From: Bubalus kerabau
Lineage: Eukaryota; Chordata; Mammalia; Artiodactyla; Bovidae
Length of the DNA: 64,000 bases
Assembly (NCBI RefSeq): GCF_029407905.1
Contig: NC_073632.1
Location: 56,902,964 to 56,966,963 of the forward strand
Direction of reading: 5' to 3'
The notes beneath the pieces were generated by a model. It was not told the origin of the DNA. It saw only the letters and a list, made by a program, of their open reading frames with translations, and did not search any database. Shown piece after piece: positions 1-10,129 of this stretch (its first letter is position 1; each line of letters opens with the position of its first letter). Both the position numbers and the translations under genes were made by a program.

Positions 1-237
1 TGTTTATGGTTATAGATTTTTCATGTTACTGAGTGACATAAAATACCTAGTTTTCCCAGATACTTTGCATAGAATAAAAACATTGTAATTCATAGATCTG
101 AGTTACAAAGGAAAGATAGATCTCTTTCAGTGTTTTAAAGAGTAATATGCTATGTTCCAGTTAAAACAAACCAAGAAATACTCAGAAAGCTTGTTTGGGG
201 TAAGTGAGTACAGGGCAGATTTAGTCAGCTCAGAGAT

Positions 238-373
238 TTGGAGAAGGAAATGGCAACCCACTCCAGTATTCTTGCCTGGAGAATCCCAGGGACAGAGGAG
301 CCTAGTGGGCTATTGTCTATGGGGTTGCACAGAGTTGGACATGACTGAAGCGACTTAGCAGCAGCAGCAGCAG
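238..373 (+). mobile_element. BovA-type SINE monomer
   Basis: This is a BovA unit without a tRNA-like head. It opens with the ggagaaggaaatggcaac block and ends in a (CAG)n tail at 358-373. The 3' part matches the BovB 3' end, which is the basis for thinking such SINEs are mobilised by BovB enzymes. It carries no gene. No clear target-site duplication was found. Confidence 0.9.
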
Positions 374-751
374 ATCTCATATGGTTGTCTCATCTGGTAT
401 ATATACTCACTGAGTCTCTGAATTTCTCTTTTCAGTGTAACATTCAGGCCTTCTTTTCATATTTCTTAAAGTGCTTCTGGTATCTCTCTATTTTAGAAGT
501 GTGTGGAAAAACAAGACAGTGTATATTTTTTAATAGACATCTCTCACCTCTCCAATGACTTTCACAGGATTCTTCCCTGTAGCCAAGATCTTCAGCTGGA
601 GTCTAAGCCAAATGCACCTTTCCAAATGACTTACCTGTTGGAAAACTGAGGCAGCTGGAAACCTGACCACACTCCAGGCACACCCTCTAAATAGAACTGT
701 TTATTTCCAAACCTAGGAACTTGATATCCTTTTAGAGTAAACCTGTTGAGA
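374..751. other. Unassigned AT-rich DNA
   Basis: No convincing coding frame, RNA gene or recognised repeat was seen in this stretch. Confidence 0.5.
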
Positions 752-1254
752 AATAGCATATTCAGAAGCAGAGACATTACTTTGCCAACAAAGGATCGTC
801 TAGTCAAGGCTATGGTTTTTCCTGTGGTCATGTATGAATGTGAGAGTTGGACTGTGAAGAAGGCTGAGCGCCGAAGAATTGATGCTTTTGAACTGTGGTG
901 TTGGAGAAGACTCTTGAGAGTCCCTTGGACTGCAAGGAGATCCAACCAGTCCATTCTGAAGATCAGCCCTGGGATTTCTTTGGAAGGAATGATGCTAAAG
1001 CTGAAACTCCAGTACTTTGGCCATCTCATGTGAAGAGTTGACTCATTGGAAAAGACTCTGATACTGGGAGGGATTGGGGGCAGGAGGAGAAGGGGACGAC
1101 AGAGGATGAGATGGCTGGATGGCATCACTGACTCGATAGACATGAGTCTGAGTGAACTCCGGGAGTTGGTGATGGACAGGGAGGCCTGGTGTGCTGTGAT
1201 TCATGGGGTCGCAAAGAGTCCGACACGACTGAGCGACTGATCTGATCTGATCTG
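752..1254 (+). mobile_element. BovB LINE 3' end, 5' truncated
   Basis: The block encodes the C-terminal end of the BovB polyprotein in broken frames (746-1033 and 1046-1240), including the peptide ELWCWRRLLRVPWTARRSNQ. It ends in a (TCTGA)n tail at about 1238-1254, the BovB 3' repeat. An in-frame TGA at 1031-1033, where other copies carry an arginine codon, and a short deletion near 960 inactivate it. The reverse transcriptase core is absent because of 5' truncation. Confidence 0.93.
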
Positions 1255-1267
1255 TGGAGAGAATTTC

Positions 1268-1535
1268 TGCAGGACTATTAACAATGTTGACGACAACAAC
1301 AGAACTGATATTCAGTATCTCTTGAATGCTTATTACATGCAGGTCTTGAGCAAAGCTTGCCCCATGGTTCCCTAATTCTATTTGTACAACAACTTTTGAA
1401 GAAGGTATTCTGATTTTCCCCTGAGGGAATATCAGGGTAAAAAGTCAATTATCCAAACTCACCTTGCTAGCAGTGATGGAGCTGGGGTTTGAACCCAGTC
1501 TGATTTCAGATCTCATGCAATTCTTGCTACATATA
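1268..1535 (+). mobile_element. MIR SINE
   Basis: An ancient tRNA-derived SINE in sense orientation. The core and 3' half are recognisable, including the stretch around 1475-1500 that reads like gctggggtttgaaccca. It is strongly diverged, so the edges are approximate. Confidence 0.7.
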
Positions 1536-1889
1536 CTGACTCTAACTTGTGAGGGAAGAAAATCCCACTTGCAGCTCAAAATCAACTCAGACTCCACCAA
1601 AACCATAATCTGTACCCATTCTGGATCTAAGAGTCAGCTAAGTATTCCTCTTCTTTGTTTTTCCAATAACATTTGCACTCCCCATTCACCATACTTTTTG
1701 CATTATATAGAGCATTAATCAACTTCTCAGTTGTCTCCCACTAGTTTAAAATTTCTTTAAGGCAATAGTTTTAACCTAGAAGTGATTTCATCCCCCAGGG
1801 CACACTCAGCAAGTCTGGAGAGCTTTCAGTTGTCACTGCTGGCAGAGTGGTGCTACTGGCATTTAGTGAGCACAGGTCTTTTTTGTTTT
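1536..1889. other. Unassigned DNA
   Basis: No gene or recognisable repeat. The open frame crossing 1464-1718 lies partly in the MIR and has no protein features. Confidence 0.45.
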
Positions 1890-2094
1890 TTGTTGTTGTT
1901 TAATCACTAAGTCATGTCTGACATTCTTGTGATCCCCTTGGAGCCCACAAGGCTCCTCTGTCCATGGGATTTCCCAGGCAGAATTCTGGAGTAGGTAGCC
2001 TATCCCTTCTCCAGGGGACCTTCCTGACCCAGGAATCGAACAGGGTCTCCTGCATTGCAGGCAGATTCTTTACCACCTGAGCTACCCAGAAGCC
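1890..2094 (-). mobile_element. Bov-tA SINE
   Basis: A minus-strand Bov-tA. The BovA 3' end with a tgttgttgtt tail is on the left, and the tRNA-Glu-like head is on the right, ending near 2094. The tRNA-like part (about 2025-2094) would hold the Pol III promoter boxes. Confidence 0.9.
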
Positions 2095-2385
2095 ACTGTT
2101 TTTAACAGGTCAGAAAAAGCAGGTCTCAAAAATTAGTGTCAGGACACTCTGCAGTAGGGACTTTCTTGCTTTTCCTGCAGAGGAAGTGGAATCTAAGCAA
2201 GCCTTCCTGTGAGAACTTGCTACAGAAAAAAGTGATTTTTCTCATTGAAAACAAGTGAAATAGGATCAAGAACCATAATGGATAGCTCTTATTCAAGAGT
2301 AAGAAAGTGTTTCTTACAAAAGGCATTGAAAAATGTCTGTTAAATCTCATTGGGTTATTAAGATAACCTACCCAGACTCTTTTCA

Positions 2386-2640
2386 TTAATGTTTATTTAT
2401 TTATTTCTATTGAAGTATAGTTGATTTACATGGTTTTTAATTCCTGTGATATAGCAAAGTGATTTGGTTATATACATATTCTTCTTTAAATATTCTTTTC
2501 CAACATAGTTTATTGTAGTATTTTTTTAATTAGAGGATAATTGCTTTACGATGTTGTATTAGTTTTTTCTGTACAACAATGTGAATCAGCTATAAGTATA
2601 CATGTATCCTCTTCCTCTGAGCCTCACTCCCCCCAATTAG
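2386..2640 (-). mobile_element. L1 3' end fragments
   Basis: Two successive L1 3'-UTR-like ends in antisense orientation, about 2386-2515 and 2516-2640. Both show the T-rich start and the characteristic tttacgatgttgtatt type of block. They may be two insertions or one rearranged insertion. Confidence 0.65.
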
Positions 2641-2989
2641 TGTTTTGTTTGATAGCAATCTAATATTCTAATATTGGTAAAATAATGGTAATCTGATGTC
2701 TCTCATATGAATTATGACCTGTAGTACTCTTTCCTTAGTTTAAATCTCCTTCTTCTTAGGCTGCTCAGTCTTCCTTTCTGGACTAAGATTTGATTAACAT
2801 GTTACTCTGATGTTTTATTTTTGATAAATAATTATATGTCATTAGATCATAGTTTTCCCCTTTGAGATATTTTTCAAGTCTTTGGGACTTTGGAGCAAGA
2901 AATGTGAATCAGGTCAGTAAAGCAGCAGAAATTAGCTGATAAGTAGTGCTTTGAGTAGTTGCAAGAAGCTGGGAGAATAAAACTTTGAG

Positions 2990-3204
2990 TTCCAGGTGGT
3001 GCTAGTGGTAAAAAAAACCTGCCTTCCAATGCAGGAGACATAAGACAGATTCAATCCCTGGCTTGGGAAGATCCCCCTGGAGGAGGAAATGGCAACCCAC
3101 TCCAGTATTTTTGCCTGGAGAATTTCATGGACAGAGAGGCCTGGCAGGCTACAGTCCATAGGGTTGCAGAGTCAGACACAACTGAAGTGACTTAGCACAC
3201 AGCA
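2990..3204 (+). mobile_element. Bov-tA SINE
   Basis: A sense-strand Bov-tA with tRNA-like head (2990-3070) and BovA body (about 3075-3195). Its last part takes part in a tandem duplication described separately. Confidence 0.9.
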
Positions 3205-3304
3205 CTGGCAAGGAAACCCAGGACTTGAGGGACAAAGAGTCAGACAAGACTGAAGCAACTTAGCAAGCAGCACTGACATGGAAGCCCAGGGCTTGAGGGA
3301 CCAA
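3169..3304 (+). repeat. 68-bp tandem duplication at a SINE 3' end
   Basis: Two copies of about 68 bp, starting at 3169 and 3237 with gagtcagaca, each running from the SINE 3' end through tail-flanking DNA that contains a cttgagggac block. The copies differ at several bases, so the duplication is not recent. Confidence 0.8.
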
Positions 3305-3309
3305 GAACC

Positions 3310-4560
3310 TGTATGAAGGAAAGGATACTTTCAAATAAAAGATACTGGGACTGTGGCATACCTACATGAGAAAAAAAGAGAGAGAATCTTGACCTTTATT
3401 TTATATCATACCATTTAAAAAACTCTTCCAGAAGTATTTTAGGTTTAAATATAAAATTTAAAACTAAAAGCTTCTAAAAGACAACAGGAAACTATATTAA
3501 GATTGGGGAAAAAATTTAAGCACCTCAAAGGCACTAAATTTAAAAGAAAAGATTGATCAGTTGGACTACATTAAAATTAAGAGCTTCCTTTTTTTTCCAA
3601 AGGACACCTTTAAGAAAGTGAAAAAGGTAAGTCCCAGAGTAAAAGATTTTCAATTTATATATTCAACAAAGGACTTGTATCTGGAAAGTAAAAACAGTTC
3701 TTCCAAATCAGTAAGAAAAAATAGACAACCCAATTGAAAAAAATGAACAAAAGACTTACACAGATGCCTTGTAAAAGATGATGTCAAAAAGACAATAAAC
3801 ATGAAGATGTATCAAAATCATTATTTATCATGGAAACACCAGGTACAACTACAGTTACACAATAATGGCTAATATTTTAAAAGAACAGCACCAAATGTTT
3901 GTGAGATTGTGAGTAACTCAGTCTTACACACTGTTTGAAAAATGGGAATTGGTACTTCTACTGTTTGGCAATATAGGCTTTTACGTTAAACATATGCATA
4001 ACTTAGGATCAAGCACTTCTACTCCTATCTTTCCACAATGCAGAGATGCAAAAATATGTTCATCAAAAGGCATTCATAGTAATGTTTATTATAACACTAT
4101 TTGGAATACCCCAAACAGGAAACAACACAAATGCCTTTTAGCAGAATTGACTAATAAATCATAGTATATTCAGACAAGGTAATATTAAATAAGAATAAGA
4201 ATGAAATACTATAATATTAATAGTGTTAGCAATAAGAATGAAATAGAGCAACATTGATAATCTTAATGAAGGAAAGAAAGCAAATACAAGGGCATACACT
4301 ATGCAACTTCATTTATTTCAAGTTCAAACACATATAGAATTAGTTAGTGGCAAAGATGTCAAGATAGCAGTTGCCTTTGAGAGAGATGGTAGGGACTGCA
4401 AAGAATACAAAGGAGGATTCTGGGCTGTTGGTAATGTTCTTTCTTGACCTGAGTAGTAGTAGTATAACCACTAATGAAAAAAGTTCACTGAGCTGTACAC
4501 TTATGATGTGGGTACTTTTCTTCTGTGTGTTATATTTTAGCACAAAGTTTATGCTCTAAA
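3310..4560 (+). mobile_element. Old L1 (L1M-type) 3' part
   Basis: Diverged L1 ORF2 C-terminal coding remnants followed by 3' UTR, in sense orientation. Recognisable parts include ggactacattaaaatt near 3560 and a 3'-UTR portion from about 4310. Frames are heavily broken. Short open frames here are relics, not genes. Confidence 0.75.
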
Positions 4561-4744
4561 AATTCCATTACAAATCAGATGAAAAAACAATGTTCATGTC
4601 TTAGGCAAAGCCCTTAGAGACTGTATAAGATAATCAGGTTGCAAAAAGAAACTCTGACCTCAATATATTATTTGTTTTGATTAAGACAAAATCTTAATTT
4701 CTTCTTTCTATTACATATTTTTACCACTTGACATTACAGTGTTT

Positions 4745-4895
4745 ATTAACTTATTTATTGCCTGCTTCTGCCCCCCAACTAGCATGCAAACTAAGTGAAG
4801 GCAAAGAGTTTGTCTAATTTATTCACTGCTGTAAACTCAGCATCTAAAATAGTACATAAAAATTCCTTATAAATCTTTACTGAATGAATGAATCA
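4745..4895 (+). mobile_element. L2 LINE 3' end
   Basis: Matches the L2 3' terminal region, ending in the typical tgaatgaatgaat motif near 4880-4895. It is a short ancient fragment. Confidence 0.6.
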
Positions 4896-5427
4896 AGCAC
4901 ATTATGGTCATTACTGGTCATTGATGATTTCATTTTGTTTGAGTTTCACACACACAGAACCTTACAGAAACCTCACAATAATTCCAGAGCTTAAACAATT
5001 TGCATGCGGTGGGCAATAAGTAATTGAAAAAAGTTCTGGAAGATAACCCCTTAATCTTGCTTCATAGCGACAATGGAAGAAGACCATAAAGCTTTATAAA
5101 GAATTTTGGTTGAAGGGAATATCTTGCCAATCAGAATATTCTCTATACAATGTTTAGTTTTATAAAGGGAGAAAACAGTTTTTCCTGCCACTCAGACAAG
5201 AAGGAAAATATGGCTCAAAGGCTATAAGATAATGCCATTATCTGGACTGGACTAGTATCCAGAGTGATGTGACCATCTGCTGACTGATTTGCATCCCTAC
5301 CTAAAGCACATTGGGTAGGTGAAGTAATATTGGGAAATCAATAAGAACATTCCCTTTATGAAACAGGTGATATGAGCCCTTTCCTTACAGGCTACTGGCC
5401 CCAGAGGATGTGACTTTTGGGCTCACA
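4896..5427. other. Unassigned DNA
   Basis: No recognisable gene or repeat was found in this stretch. Confidence 0.45.
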
Positions 5428-5500
5428 TACAGTCCATGGGCATGACTCAAAGAATCAGGCGCTACTGAAGCAACAGAGCAAGCAAGCAAACAAACAACAC
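5428..5500 (+). mobile_element. BovA SINE 3' remnant
   Basis: Only the last ~70 bp of a diverged BovA unit: acagtccatggg, a gactcaaagaatcagg block, and an (AAGC)n-like tail. Confidence 0.65.
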
Positions 5501-7204
5501 AGAGAGGAAGCCAGAGAGCTCAGGGGAGGTCTCTACAGACTGCCCGGTGAGGGCTGAGCCTGGGAAAGCAGCCCTGGATGGGTGAGCACAGAGAGAAGGA
5601 GCAACAGTGGGCATAGCATCACAGGAGACCATGAATAATTCAGTATCAAGAATAAAGATGAGAAAAAATGGAGCAGAAAGAGAAAGCTATCAGAGCCGTT
5701 GCAAGAGAAATGGGGAAATGCACACATGTCCATCCAGAGCCAAGGAAGCAAAGCCCACTTACTGAACTGAGTATTGCATAAAGACTGAATCAGCTGACAT
5801 AAGAAGAAATGGAAGAGGAAAGAGGTGAAGGAGTGAGGAAAAGCAGGAAAAGCAGCAGGACAAATGGTCATTGTCCAATGAGAACAGGCAGCTGTCCTCA
5901 TTGAGGGGGCAGAGCTAAATGTATATGTGTTGAAATTGTGATATCATTGATGTTTAATACAGCTACTTCATAAGTGCATTTTAAGCTAATTCTAAAGAAT
6001 ATTAGTAAGCCTCCAAAAAGCTTTCTAAAAGATGATTAGTTTATATTTTTTTAAATTATGAAATCCTGGAGGACTGATGCCCAGTAAGGCTGTACATAAC
6101 AGAGGCATGTACCTTCCCTACCTGGCAGAGAGAAAATTGGACTGTTACAAGGTAAATTCCCTAAATAGGAGTGGTTTGAGGAACGCCTGTGATCAAGGTT
6201 GTGTCTGAAGGATATCCTTCACAACACAAGCAGAATAAAACCTGATACACCAATCTGCTTCATTTGTACCCTTAGTCCAAGCAGCCAGGGTTTGGTCTTT
6301 ATTCATGGCATAAATATGACTCAAACTCAGTATTCAAAATTATGTTGGGTCAATAGACACTGCTAAGAATTCAAAATTAAAACTAATATTAGAATTGGTT
6401 AGAGCCTTCCTTTTTTTAAATGCAGACTCACGTAAAATATACCCTAGATAGGTTGTTATGGTTCCAAACTGAATTTTTTTTTTCCATAGAAGTTAAAATG
6501 TTAATGAAATGTCATTACCAGGGGCAAGGGAAAGGAAAGGATTAAACAAACTACTGTTGGATAACTCTGACTTAAGGGACAATATCCATGAGGAACCTAT
6601 TATCTCTTTTTCCAGGCAAGATATTTACTGAATCTACTTTTTAAACCAGCCAAAATTGCAAAATGCAATTCATTCTTTAAATAATTGGAAATCAGTATTG
6701 TGAATGGATTTTGATTGCTAGAAAAAAAATTTTTGGCTTTTTCTTATTAGCAAGGCACAGCTGAAAATGAAGATGGAAGACAAATAAAATATGAACTTGT
6801 TAATGGACCCTGGAAAAATAAATGAGTTTTTCTTAATTTCTTAGTGAATGTGGAGAGAATGTTTATGTCACAATAGAAAAGACAGTTCTGTCAAAACTCT
6901 GCAAAATAAGTGGGAAACATATAGAAATAGGCATTGAATTAGGTTATTTTTTTCTCCTCCCTAACAACTTCTTGAAAAGGACTTTTAAAAATAAAAAACT
7001 AAGTAAATTACTTATTCAGAGTTGATTTTTCTTGTAGTTGTTGAAGTCTTAAATATTCAGGATACATACAGATTCATTGATTCCAGAGGCAAATAGACTT
7101 TCAAGCTTTATAATCTGGTGTAAAAGTTTGAGTCTTATATCTGGAAATATATCAAAAGAAAGGACTCTGCTCCACAACCAACCTTTAACTGTATATTTAG
7201 ATTG
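5501..7204. other. Unassigned AT-rich DNA
   Basis: About 1.7 kb with no recognised repeat. A 122-codon minus-strand open frame at 5533-5901 is leucine- and phenylalanine-rich and has no family motif, so I treat it as chance. Confidence 0.4.
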
Positions 7205-7335
7205 GGGTTGGTTCCTTAGCTTCTGAGTGTTCATTTACTCATTTGTTAAGTGGAGAAAATAATACCATCCCACTCAATACTCATTGTGAAAATCAAATTA
7301 ATAACAGAAGGAATAGGCTGTTGAAAGTGATTTTT
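7205..7335 (-). mobile_element. MIR SINE fragment
   Basis: Diverged MIR core in antisense orientation, recognisable around tcatttgttaagtggagaaa. Boundaries are uncertain. Confidence 0.45.
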
Positions 7336-7423
7336 ATTATTCTAGCATATTGTTCACTAGCTGAGCATTTGTTGACTTGCAGAGGCTTGTGTGTCCTACT
7401 GGGCTGCCACCTGGGTGAAGAAT

Positions 7424-7662
7424 GATGCTGCTGCAACTGCTGCTAAGTCGCTTCAGTCATGTCCGACTCTGTGCGACCCCATAGATGGCAGCCCACCAGG
7501 CTCCGCCGTCCCTGGGATTCTCCAGGCAAGAACACTGGAGTGGGTTGCCATTTCCCTCTCCAATGCAGGAAAGTGAAAGTGAAGTTGCTCAGTCATGTCT
7601 GACCCTTAGTGACCGCATGGACTGTAGTCCACTAGGCTCCTCCATCCATGGGATTTTCCAGA
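7424..7662 (-). mobile_element. Bov-A2 SINE (dimeric BovA)
   Basis: Antisense Bov-A2. The (CTG)n tail is at the left, the first BovA unit extends to about 7565, then a gtgaaagtgaagt linker, then the second unit. It is truncated at its 5' end near 7662. Confidence 0.9.
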
Positions 7663-7703
7663 GGCGGTGTTATTAGGCTTCTCCAGAAAAACAAAACCAA
7701 TAG

Positions 7704-7726
7704 GTCTATCTACCTATCTATCTTTA
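7704..7726. repeat. (TCTA)n microsatellite
   Basis: Short imperfect tetranucleotide run tctatctacctatctatct. Confidence 0.7.
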
Positions 7727-7732
7727 TATTTG

Positions 7733-7867
7733 TCATTGTTTAGTCGCTCAGTCATGTCCAACTCTTTGCAATGCCATGGACTATAGGCCGCCAGGCTCCT
7801 CTGTCCTTGGGGTTCCCCAGGCATGTGCAAGTCGTTCAGCCATGTCCAACTCTTGGCGACCCCATGA
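7733..7867 (-). mobile_element. BovA SINE fragments
   Basis: Two partial BovA 3' ends in antisense. The first covers about 7733-7822 and the second restarts at about 7827 with a gtcgttcagccatgtcc block and stops at 7867. They are fragments of a rearranged dimer or of two insertions. Confidence 0.75.
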
Positions 7868-7884
7868 CAAAAAACAAAACAAAC

Positions 7885-8482
7885 AACCAAAAAACCCCTA
7901 CCATTGACTGACTGGCTTATTAACAACAGAAATATATATTTCACAATTCTGGAGGCTGGAAGTCCAAAATCAAGGTGCCAGTGGATTCAGAGTCTGGTAT
8001 TTGTCTGCTTCCTGGTTCACAGATAGACATCTTTTCACTGTGTCCACACACATCAAGAAATGAGGAAGCTCTCTGGTTTTTTTTTATAAGGGCACTAATC
8101 CCATTCATCAGAGTTGTACTCATAACCTAATCACCTCCCAAAGTCCTCACCTCCTAGCATCACTACATTGGGCATTAGAATTTTGAGATGACATAAATGT
8201 TCATGGCACCCCACTCCAGTACTCTTGCCTGGAAAATCCAATGGACGGAGGAGCCTGGTAGGCTGCAGTCCATGGGGTCACTAAGAGTCAGACACGACTG
8301 AGCGACTTCATTTTCACTTTTCACTTTCATGCATTGGAGAAGGAAATGGCAACCCACTCCAGTATTCTTGCCTGGAGAGTCCCAGGGACGGGGGAGCTTG
8401 GTGGGCTGCTGTCTACGGGATCGCACAGAGTCGGACACGACTGAAGAGACTTAGCAGCAGCAGCAAATGTTCATTTGTAGCA
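7885..8482 (-). mobile_element. ERVL-MaLR LTR (MST/MLT1-like)
   Basis: An antisense LTR of the MaLR group. Recognisable parts are the tctggaggctggaagtcc block near 7950, a gcactaatcccattcat block near 8090 and a final ttttgagatgacataaatg block near 8180. A younger Bov-A2 (8205-8464) splits its last bases. No internal region is attached, so this is probably a solo LTR. Confidence 0.75.
8205..8464 (+). mobile_element. Bov-A2 SINE with 10-bp TSD
   Basis: Complete-looking Bov-A2 in sense orientation, two BovA units joined by the cactttcacttttcacttt linker and ending in (CAG)n. The direct repeat aaatgttcat at 8195-8204 and 8465-8474 marks the insertion. It sits inside the end of a MaLR LTR. Confidence 0.92.
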
Positions 8483-8515
8483 GATGCAATGCAAATGCGC
8501 TTCCTCCGGGACACA

Positions 8516-8745
8516 TTGCATGTGTGTGTGCTAAGTCCCTTTGGTCATGTTCCAGTCTTTGCGACCCTATGGACTGCAGCCCACCAGCCTGCTCTGTTCA
8601 TGGGATTCTCCAGGCAAGAACACTGGAGTGGGTTGCCATTTCCTTCTCCAGCGTATCTTCCCAACCCAGGAATCAAACCCACTTCTCTTACATCTCCTGC
8701 CTTGGCCAGTGGGTTCTTTACCACTGGCACTACCTGGGAAGCCTT
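8516..8745 (-). mobile_element. Bov-tA SINE
   Basis: Antisense Bov-tA with a (TG)n tail on the left and tRNA-like head ending near 8743. A probable TSD is ccgggacaca (8506-8515) and ccaggacaca (8746-8755), one mismatch. Confidence 0.88.
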
Positions 8746-8755
8746 CCAGGACACA

Positions 8756-9897
8756 CACAAATAACCAATGAAAATTTGCATGTTTACTACACACAGGATA
8801 TTTAAAACCTGACTGCAAGAGTCTCAGGGATATAAGAAATATGATGATTTTCCACTAATCTGCTCTTCTCTTTTAACAGCCAGAATCATCTTTAGGTACA
8901 GGAAAGAGCGGCCACTGCTCTGAATCCTCCAAATGTCTCCTCCCCAGGTCCATCCGCCTAAGGATAGACTGTCCTGCGGGTATGTGCACCATACACTGAG
9001 AAGTGGCCAAGAGTTGGCTGATTGTAGAAGGTGTGCTAAAAGCTTGGATAATGGGTCAAGTTAACCATATATGTGGATATAAGTCCCTCAAAGAGCCAAA
9101 GGTAAGAAGAGAAAGAGGCAGGTCCTCTCATTGGAGTATAGAACTGTCTGAAATGTCTAACTTCAGAATTAGCTTTCCAAAATATTATGAAGATCCATCT
9201 GTCAAATGAAGAAAAGAGGAAATAATTTTATATTACAGTTTGTTGTCTTGATTTCTAACTGTAAGTTACAATGCCAGGATATCTTGTTTCAGATCACAAA
9301 GGAAGCAGGGGTATATTATAGTATATTCTCATTGTCTTCAGTTTTTTCCTTTTCAGAGTGTTGGCTAACCCCCATTTAGGTAATTGATAGTATCTAATTA
9401 AACTACCTATGTGGTTTTAATTTGTCATGGCATTTTTCAATGTTCTTACTCACCAAGAGTTAGATGAAATATTTTCTAAGTGTATCATTTTGTAAAGCTC
9501 TCCAGAGTGAAACACAAGATTAGTATAAGGTCATAATCATGATGATAAAAGAATAGTCTTAAATTTATGTTCAAAGTTTCTATAATGATTTGAGACAAAA
9601 ACTTTTGTCATTATAAAATGTGATCAGTGGAAAAGTATGTTATTCAAACTAAATTGATTAGTAGATTGATGTTCTCTACTTTGACTTTACAACACTTTTG
9701 CTAAGTTCTCAAGCCCATCTCCAAAACAGATCCATCAGGCACTTGCTAGTCAATTTCCCCATCAGTGAATTCCTGTTTTAAGAAGTGTTGGGTCCCACAC
9801 CCCTTACTGAGTGGGCAAGGTGCCATCTTCCCCTTGGCCTAGCTGACTAAATGAGGATGGTCACCTAATTTGAGCTGAACCAAGTATCATTTCTTGC
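8756..9897. other. Unassigned DNA with splice-like signals
   Basis: No recognised repeat. A pyrimidine tract ending in acag at 8879 and a strong donor-like aaggtaaga at 9100-9108 bound a 222-bp interval (8880-9101). All three plus frames contain stops in that interval, so a coding exon is not supported. A non-coding exon is possible but unproven. Confidence 0.35.
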
Positions 9898-10129
9898 AAA
9901 CATAGGCTCAACAGACTTGTGGACACAGGGAGGGAAGGTGAGGGTGGGGCAAACTGAGAAGTAGCACTGACATATACTACCATGTGTACAATAGATAGCT
10001 AGTGGGAAGCTGCTGCATAGCACAGAGAGCTCAACCTGGTGCTCTGTGATGACCTGGAGGGAAGAGAGGGAGGAGGGGGTGGGTGGGAGGCTCAGAGGGA
10101 GAGATATATGTATACCTATAGCTGATTCA

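Noticed and set aside
355..373. (CAG)n as a trinucleotide expansion locus
   Set aside because: This is the normal 3' tail of BovA-type SINEs and is short.
5533..5901. 122-codon minus-strand open frame
   Set aside because: Low-complexity hydrophobic composition, no family motif, no start context or neighbouring gene structure.
8467..8805. 112-codon frame and overlapping frames in several phases
   Set aside because: All lie in a Bov-tA SINE; such frames recur in every SINE copy.
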